A DNA stretch of 6,454 bases from Planctomycetota bacterium (GTDB lineage Bacteria > Planctomycetota > Planctomycetia > Pirellulales > Thermoguttaceae): contig DQVB01000323.1 in the NCBI GenBank assembly GCA_015661985.1, positions 1 through 6,454 on the forward strand, given 5' to 3'. The translations under genes were made by a program, and so were the position numbers. Of this stretch, positions 1-3,655 are shown piece after piece. Below the pieces are notes generated by a model. It worked only from the letters and a program-made list of their open reading frames with translations, ran no database searches and was not told where the DNA came from. Every line of letters starts with the position of its first letter. The stretch's first letter is position 1.

Positions 1-360
1 ACAAAACATGCACTTAGTGTAATCGATCACAAAGGACGTGACCCGAAATCCCTTCTTGCCCTCCACCCGCTCTTTGCCGATGTAGATGCAGTCGACCGGG
101 CAGTCCCGAGCGCACCGTTCGCAGGCGATGCACGAGGTCAGATCGAAGCGGTGGAAGCCCCGGTAGCGGGGAGCCACCGTGACCGGCTTCTCCGGATACT
201 CGAAGTGCTCGGTGAACGTGAGCCGCTGGGGATTGTACGTCCTGCCCCAGTAGCGAATGGTCACCCATAGCGCGTCGGCCACCGTGGCCACGGCCACCCA
301 GATATTACGAAACCAACCCAAAAGGCCGGTCCGATTCTGTGCCGACCAGGCACTTGCCAT
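1..360 (-). CDS. nuoI: NADH-quinone oxidoreductase subunit I (NuoI), N-terminal part, cut by window edge
   Basis: NuoI is the peripheral-arm complex I subunit that carries two [4Fe-4S] clusters (N6a, N6b) and passes electrons towards quinone at the inner face of the cytoplasmic membrane. Only the first 120 codons are present; the frame is open to base 1. Residues about 16-38 (GWFRNIWVAVATVADALWVT...) form the amphipathic helix that family members use to sit on the membrane arm. The first cluster motif is complete: C77, C80, C83 and C87-P (CIACERCARDCP). The second begins at the edge with C117 and C120 (DYTKCMFC), so its other two cysteines lie outside. The ATG at 360 follows a good ribosome site (GGAGGG, 8 nt spacing). 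No nuoH-like frame lies directly upstream on the minus strand, although nuoH normally precedes nuoI. This gene therefore seems to start its own transcript or belong to a split nuo cluster. The family call is secure; the gene's completeness is unknown. Confidence 0.95.
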   Translation of the reverse strand, partial: MASAWSAQNRTGLLGWFRNIWVAVATVADALWVTIRYWGRTYNPQRLTFTEHFEYPEKPVTVAPRYRGFHRFDLTSCIACERCARDCPVDCIYIGKERVEGKKGFRVTSFVIDYTKCMFC

Positions 361-368
361 ATGCTCAT

Positions 369-374
369 CCCTCC
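369..374 (-). promoter_or_regulatory. Ribosome binding site of nuoI
   Basis: Minus-strand GGAGGG lies 8 nt before the ATG at 360. It fixes the start codon and argues against reading any longer N-terminus. Seen directly in the sequence. Confidence 0.8.
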
Positions 375-574
375 ATTTGAACGTCTTCCGGCGCCATCGG
401 TAGACAGACCCTTCCGGACCTCTTGTATCCAGCCGGCAGGAACCACATGCCGCTTGGCAAGCAGTAGCGACGTTGTGTTGGTTCGAATCGCCAGCGGCCG
501 CAGGCGTCTTCCGGCGGCTGGTCAGTCGCCACAAAACGCGGGACCTGTCCCTTCAGAGACCGCTGTCCGTTGGA

Positions 575-598
575 ATTATAGCGACTCAACCCCCGGAC
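575..598 (-). promoter_or_regulatory. Possible promoter for nuoI (perfect -10 box, weak -35)
   Basis: The minus strand reads TATAAT at 580-575, a perfect sigma70 -10 box in a GC-rich stretch. Seventeen bases upstream the hexamer is CTTACG, only three of six matches to TTGACA, so the -35 is poor. Transcription would start near 568 and leave a leader of about 200 nt before the nuoI ATG at 360. The direction and the absence of another gene between fit nuoI. A chance TATAAT is not excluded. Confidence 0.35.
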
Positions 599-680
599 GT
601 AAGCCGTCCCCGAGGCGGCGGCGCACCGCGCGATGGGGACAGACTCGTGACAGTGTGCGCATATACCGTTACGCGAAGCA

Positions 681-709
681 GGCCAGGCTCCCGCGGCCCT
701 GCCCTGGCC
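681..709. repeat. 7-bp GC inverted repeat
   Basis: GGCCAGG (681-687) and CCTGGCC (703-709) are perfect complements around a 15-nt loop. No T tract follows on either strand, so it is not a typical intrinsic terminator. It may only be a secondary hairpin behind the stronger one at 759-790. Seen in the sequence; its role is unknown. Confidence 0.4.
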
Positions 710-758
710 ACCCAAAAGGCACGGCCCCAATACCCAAAAGGATCAGCCGGCGCACGAG

Positions 759-790
759 AAAGGGCCGACCCTTTGGACGATCGGCCCTTT
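759..790 (-). terminator. Probable intrinsic terminator of the DUF1598-type gene
   Basis: A perfect 10-bp inverted repeat, AAAGGGCCGA (759-768) with TCGGCCCTTT (781-790), encloses a 12-nt loop. It lies about 75 nt beyond the stop codon of the minus-strand gene ending at 864. On the minus strand the stem ends CCCTTT and continues CTCG, so the T run is short and the signal is less than ideal. The A/T ends of the stem make it nearly symmetric, and it might also work weakly in the other direction. The loop contains CCCTTT, which could pair with the first AAAGGG and give a competing smaller hairpin. Confidence 0.6.
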
Positions 791-863
791 GGCACGCATT
801 CTCAACGAAGGCCACTCTGAGGTCGCTTACAGAGATGGCGTCCCACGGAAGCCAGCCGGAAGT

Positions 864-2231
864 TCAATCCCACCACCACTGGCCCTCGGCCAGCTCCAGC
901 CGCGTCTGCTCGCGAAGCTGGGACACTTTGCCCTGCTGGTCGGGCAGGATGTTCTCCGGCTGCAATGCCATGGCGGCTCGAATCTCCACGCCGCCCCCGA
1001 TGGGCGTCATCAACGTGCTGCCCTTCCACAGGGCGTTGACCGCCGACTCGGCCTTACGCGGTGCATTGTACGTGCGCACCGGCAAGGCTTCCTCACTGCC
1101 GAACAGTTCCATCTTCCAGTTGGCTTTGCCGTACAGATCCTCTTGCTGGATATACGCGGCCACGATGACTAAGTCGATCAAGTTGCGCAGTTCGGCGTAA
1201 ACGGGCGACCGCTTGGCCAACTCGGGGTATTTCTCCGTGAAGCTCTGGACAAAGGCCTGGCTGGCTCGGTTGCTCCGCTGCGCCGCCTGCCGTTGGCCGG
1301 TGGCCGAAACCAGCTCGTCTTCGCCAACCAGTTTGACGCCATCGCCCACCAGTTCCATGGCCAAACCGTCCTCGCTCCGCCGTACACACTGGTAGTCCGG
1401 CACGAAAAACCACCGGAACAGGGCGTTGCGCGATACCTGTGACGGACTGACCCGCTCGACGAAACTGACCAGGCGCACCGGGGGCGTTTCCAACCCGATG
1501 CCGATCAGTTTCATCCGGTAGTCGGCCTCCACCATCACCTGGGCAAAATGCGTATCCGCCGGCACACCGTTGACCGTCACCTCCTGCATCCCCAGGCTCG
1601 ATCGAACGCCCACCGCGAACTGCAACGTCTGATCCCGGCGGGCATGGGGGCCGAAGGCCCGTAAGAAACGTTGCAGGGCCGCCAGCCCCTCCTGGGTCGG
1701 ATCGATCGAACAGCCGACCACCGGGGTGGGTTCGGCGCCGGGCGGAAAGGCCCGCAGCGCCACGACCAGGTCCTGCAATTGGACCACCGGCTGCCCGGTC
1801 GTCAACCCGACCACCCGGCCAGCCAAGTTGGTCATCCAGCCCTCGGCGGGGCCAGCCAGCACAATATCGCCCGTCTCGGGGTAGAAGAACACGTAGCGGA
1901 CACGGAGAAGACCGGCCAGGTAGCGCATCTCGTCGGTCACCATCCCCTGGTTATGACGGATCGCCTCTTCCAGGCGGTTCAGGCACACCTTGCGCAGCGG
2001 GCTAAACCTCTGCAGGTCCGGCGCAAGCGACGCCCGCGCGGCGGCCATCCGCTGACGGGTCAGCGTCCCGCCTGGGTCCTGGTACAGCATCCGCTGCAAC
2101 ACCCCTTGCGCATCGACCACAACCCCGGCCACCCCGAGGTTCGGCTGTTGCTGACCACCGCAGGCCTGGCGCACAGTCAGCCCTACCAGCAGCGGCAAAA
2201 ACAATGCCACTATGAAAGCTTGCCAACGCAT
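864..2231 (-). CDS. Secreted DUF1598-type protein, function unknown (planctomycete family)
   Basis: A 455-residue protein. I place it in the DUF1598 family from its overall pattern: a GVAGVVVDAQGVL segment after the signal peptide (about 33-45), a central VGCSIDPTQEGLAALQRF motif, and a later DYRMKLIGIGLE motif. From memory, the family was described from Rhodopirellula paralogues and has no known activity. Residues 4-20 are a hydrophobic signal-peptide core (AFIVALFLPLLVGLTV) after MRW, so export is likely. The cysteine at 24 lacks a proper lipobox (VRQAC). The protein ends in an unusual Trp-rich tail, EGQWWWD. The ATG at 2231 was chosen because GGAGAAGG stands 5 nt before it and the signal peptide starts there; the frame stays open upstream to 2504 but that part is not protein-like. 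A second ATG five codons upstream (2246) has a worse-spaced ribosome site. It has its own candidate promoter, leader hairpin and terminator, so it looks monocistronic. It is certainly a real gene; the family name is from memory and moderately sure. Confidence 0.85.
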   Translation of the reverse strand: MRWQAFIVALFLPLLVGLTVRQACGGQQQPNLGVAGVVVDAQGVLQRMLYQDPGGTLTRQRMAAARASLAPDLQRFSPLRKVCLNRLEEAIRHNQGMVTDEMRYLAGLLRVRYVFFYPETGDIVLAGPAEGWMTNLAGRVVGLTTGQPVVQLQDLVVALRAFPPGAEPTPVVGCSIDPTQEGLAALQRFLRAFGPHARRDQTLQFAVGVRSSLGMQEVTVNGVPADTHFAQVMVEADYRMKLIGIGLETPPVRLVSFVERVSPSQVSRNALFRWFFVPDYQCVRRSEDGLAMELVGDGVKLVGEDELVSATGQRQAAQRSNRASQAFVQSFTEKYPELAKRSPVYAELRNLIDLVIVAAYIQQEDLYGKANWKMELFGSEEALPVRTYNAPRKAESAVNALWKGSTLMTPIGGGVEIRAAMALQPENILPDQQGKVSQLREQTRLELAEGQWWWD

Positions 2232-2237
2232 GAGCAC

Positions 2238-2245
2238 CTTCTCCA
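2238..2245 (-). promoter_or_regulatory. Ribosome binding site that decides the start of the DUF1598-type gene
   Basis: Minus-strand GGAGAAGG, followed by TGCTC and the ATG ending at 2229. It overlaps the alternative ATG at 2246-2244, which has only CGGAG directly adjacent and is too close to work well. Confidence 0.65.
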
Positions 2246-2266
2246 TCTCCGCGGAAACTGTCCGAT

Positions 2267-2308
2267 ACGCTCCCACCATGCCCGACCGAAGGTCAAGGGT
2301 GGGAGCGT
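2267..2308 (-). promoter_or_regulatory. Leader hairpin upstream of the DUF1598-type gene
   Basis: A perfect 11-bp inverted repeat: ACGCTCCCACC (2267-2277) and GGTGGGAGCGT (2298-2308). Inside it is a second 4-bp stem, GACC/GGTC (2284-2287 and 2291-2294), closed by a three-base loop, with an asymmetric internal bulge between the two stems. It ends 35 nt before the ATG of the minus-strand gene. No T tract follows on either strand, so an intrinsic terminator is unlikely. It could be a leader RNA structure or a DNA-binding palindrome; the sequence alone does not decide. Confidence 0.55.
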
Positions 2309-2371
2309 GGGGTGGACTCGGCACAAACAAGGGCCCCCGCCCTCCAGGCGGACCATCCTTCCATTTTCTCG

Positions 2372-2400
2372 ATCTTAATTGGGCAAGATAGGCAAAGCAA
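2372..2400 (-). promoter_or_regulatory. Candidate sigma70 promoter of the DUF1598-type gene
   Basis: On the minus strand, TTGCTT (2400-2395) and TAAGAT (2377-2372) are separated by exactly 17 nt. They match TTGACA in three positions and TATAAT in four. The pair lies in the only A/T-rich patch of this gap. A start near 2365 would give a leader of about 134 nt that contains the hairpin at 2267-2308. Confidence 0.35.
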
Positions 2401-2624
2401 CAAGACGGTCTAAATTTCAGCCTCCGGACCGCATGCCCGTCTGATGCAGGACCATCATATCCAGATGTGGGGTATCCCGCGGCCCAGCCCGGCTGTCCGG
2501 ACATCGTTCCCGCCGCCGCCCGGCCCGGAAAGCCCGTTCAAGCCCGGCGGCGCAATCGGCACCTCGCCGGTCTGACCGTAGGCTGCGTCGCCCGACACAG
2601 GCGAGGCTGCTGCGGGCGGGCTAG

Positions 2625-3266
2625 CTATTTCAGGGGGCGAATCTTGATATTCCTCCACCGCACATAGAGTGGTTCTTCGCGCTTGCCCACGCCGTGTACT
2701 TGCAGCCCGATGAACCCTTCACGGCTGGCCTCTTCGTCCGTCAGATCGGCGATGGGTGTGTCGTTGATCCACGTCTTGATGTTGGGCCCCCGGGCCAGGA
2801 CGCGGTACCGGTTCCACTGGCCGTTCTTCAACGCGCTGTGCGTGTCGCGCTTCTTGCTCAGCCAGCCGCGGCCGGTGGCTTCGCCGTAGATGTAGCCGGC
2901 TTGTCCCGGTGAAGCTTCGATCTCCACCTGGGGGCCGTAAACGCGGTCATTCTCCTTGATGTTGCTGCGGATCTGGACGCCACTGTTGAGCTGGTTGTCC
3001 ACCTTGACCTCGAAGACCAGCTCGAAATCCCGAAACCGCTCTTTGGTACAAAGAAACGTGTTCGGGCTGTTGGGCACGGATTGGCCCACGATGGCGCCGT
3101 CCTCGACCCAATACTTGGCCCGGCCGCCGTGCTTTTCCCACCCGTTCAAGGTCTTGCCGTCGAAAAGGGATCGCCATTGGCCTTTTTCGGCGGCACCAGA
3201 AACACTCGTCGTGATGGCCACGACGCACGTGACCACTGCAATCAGCAAGCAAGATAGCCGTCTCAT
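2625..3266 (-). CDS. Secreted DUF1080 / 3-keto-disaccharide hydrolase-like protein
   Basis: A 213-residue, one-domain protein of the PF06439 family (DUF1080, now named 3-keto-disaccharide hydrolase), a concanavalin-like beta-sandwich common in Planctomycetes and Bacteroidetes. Residues 1-26 are a signal peptide (MRRLSCLLIAVV... ending SGAA), so it acts outside the cytoplasm. Family marks in order: W31-R-S-LFDGKTLNGW (31-43), the W-V-E-DGAIVG strand (53-61), DFELVFEV (80-87), NSGVQIRS (94-101), a YGPQVEIE strand, the aromatic/Gly segment GYIYGEATGRGW, NGQWNRYRV, and the closing G-FIGLQVHG with RWRNIKIRPLK (184-213). Members have been linked to cleavage of 3-oxo sugars made by oxidation of glycosides; the substrate here is unknown. 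The ATG at 3266 follows AGGAG with 6 nt spacing and starts the signal peptide; the frame runs on upstream to 3320 without cause. It is divergent to the GH51 gene, which supports a glycan-related role. Family sure, activity inferred. Confidence 0.9.
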   Translation of the reverse strand: MRRLSCLLIAVVTCVVAITTSVSGAAEKGQWRSLFDGKTLNGWEKHGGRAKYWVEDGAIVGQSVPNSPNTFLCTKERFRDFELVFEVKVDNQLNSGVQIRSNIKENDRVYGPQVEIEASPGQAGYIYGEATGRGWLSKKRDTHSALKNGQWNRYRVLARGPNIKTWINDTPIADLTDEEASREGFIGLQVHGVGKREEPLYVRWRNIKIRPLK

Positions 3267-3272
3267 GAGATG

Positions 3273-3277
3273 CTCCT
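3273..3277 (-). promoter_or_regulatory. Ribosome binding site of the DUF1080-type gene
   Basis: Minus-strand AGGAG (within GAAAGGAGC), 6 nt before the ATG at 3266. It selects this start over the in-frame upstream codon at 3320. Confidence 0.75.
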
Positions 3278-3377
3278 TTCGCAAAACAACCTCGCCGGAC
3301 ACCCAGCGGGGCCCTACCAACGCCGCTGGATGACCGAACCGTCGTACCGCCTTCTCGACCCCACATCACCCGATCGG

Positions 3378-3406
3378 AGTATATGCGGAGGCAGTGCTGT
3401 CAGCAA
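3378..3406 (-). promoter_or_regulatory. Candidate sigma70 promoter of the DUF1080-type gene
   Basis: Minus-strand TTGCTG (3406-3401), a 17-nt spacer, then TATACT (3383-3378), which matches the -10 consensus in five of six bases. The start would fall near 3371, giving a leader of about 105 nt. The 8-bp palindrome CCGATCGG (3370-3377) sits at the expected start point and could be an operator. Confidence 0.45.
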
Positions 3407-3479
3407 GCGCGGCCCTCCGGCAGCGGCAGCCAAACGCTCGCCCCCGCGCTGCTCGGCCCGCAGAGCCTGTCGGCCGTCG

Positions 3480-3523
3480 CTGGACGCCACGCTGTACTGC
3501 CGTTAAAGTGGGAGGGCGTCCAG
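3480..3523. repeat. 9-bp inverted repeat upstream of the GH51 gene
   Basis: CTGGACGCC (3480-3488) and GGCGTCCAG (3515-3523) are perfect complements separated by 26 nt. It lies 133 nt before the GH51 ATG, inside the divergent control region. The wide spacing allows either a large hairpin or two half-sites for a dimeric regulator. Seen in the sequence; function inferred. Confidence 0.45.
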
Positions 3524-3549
3524 AGCATCCACCACCGACCGCTCTTGTT

Positions 3550-3569
3550 CATAACCTGGCATAACGTGG
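3550..3569 (+). repeat. Tandem 10-bp direct repeat upstream of the GH51 gene
   Basis: CATAACCTGG (3550-3559) is followed at once by CATAACGTGG (3560-3569), nine of ten bases the same. A 10-bp period places both copies on one face of the helix, as in many activator sites. It lies 86 nt before the GH51 ATG. Binding is inferred, not shown. Confidence 0.4.
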
Positions 3570-3642
3570 GTGCCCCGAGCGCATATCCCTTGTTGGTTGT
3601 GGCGACAGGCTGGGGAGCCTATCCCACGTCAGGAGCCGGACG

Positions 3643-3648
3643 AAGGAG
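3643..3648 (+). promoter_or_regulatory. Ribosome binding site of the GH51 gene
   Basis: AAGGAG, 7 nt before the ATG at 3656. Together with the signal peptide that begins there it fixes the start, although the frame stays open upstream to 3383. Confidence 0.75.
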
Positions 3649-3655
3649 ACAGGCA

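Larger units (their letters stand above)
361..863. other. Noncoding gap between nuoI and the DUF1598-type gene
   Basis: About 500 bp with no frame that I recognise. Open frames here are composition artefacts of GC-rich DNA, with no domain motifs and no ribosome sites. The gap holds a TATAAT box facing nuoI (575-580), repeated GGACAG/CTGTCC words (540-642), a 7-bp inverted repeat (681-709), a 10-bp direct repeat ACCCAAAAGG (710-719 and 732-741), and the hairpin at 759-790. Confidence 0.6.
2232..2624. other. Gap between the DUF1080-type and DUF1598-type genes
   Basis: Roughly 390 bp between two minus-strand genes. The half near 2360-2420 is clearly richer in A/T and holds a promoter-like pair; the half near 2460-2620 is very GC-rich. 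Short palindromes include TGTCCGGACA (2494-2503) and a 5-bp hairpin TCGCC/GGCGA (2588-2604). I see no T-tailed terminator behind the DUF1080-type gene and no convincing small gene. Confidence 0.5.
3267..3655. other. Divergent control region between the DUF1080-type and GH51 genes
   Basis: About 390 bp between two diverging start codons, with no gene of its own. It contains the leftward promoter at 3378-3406, a 9-bp inverted repeat (3480-3523), a tandem direct repeat (3550-3569) and a small hairpin AGGCT-GGGG-AGCCT (3607-3620). I could not find a convincing rightward sigma70 promoter. The open frame that covers the right part of the region is only an extension of the GH51 frame. Confidence 0.6.

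Noticed and set aside
365..730. 121-codon minus-strand frame directly upstream of nuoI with a CAHCH (haem-like CXXCH) motif
   Set aside because: No ribosome site, no signal peptide or other cytochrome features, and the frame contains the TATAAT promoter candidate and repeat words. One CXXCH in a Cys- and Gly-rich chance frame is weak.
361..1200. 279-codon plus-strand frame
   Set aside because: Arg/Pro/Ser-rich composition typical of a shadow frame; its right part lies antisense to the DUF1598-type gene and it crosses the terminator hairpin.
2157..2231. Lipoprotein signal in the DUF1598-type protein (Cys24)
   Set aside because: The residues before the Cys are VRQA; a lipobox needs a small or hydrophobic residue at -3, usually Leu, and Arg there is not accepted.
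2232..2504. N-terminal 91-residue extension of the DUF1598-type frame
   Set aside because: It is low in protein-like pattern, spans the promoter and leader hairpin, and would bury the signal peptide. The start at 2231 has a good ribosome site.
2455..2658. 67-codon minus-strand Pro/Gly-rich frame overlapping the end of the DUF1080-type gene
   Set aside because: GTG start inside the preceding gene. GGAGG occurs only after the start, not before it. The composition follows local GC bias. A frameshifted tail of the DUF1080-type protein is possible but that domain is already complete.
3383..3655. N-terminal extension of the GH51 frame
   Set aside because: It covers the divergent control region and lacks a ribosome site; the ATG at 3656 has one and starts a signal peptide.
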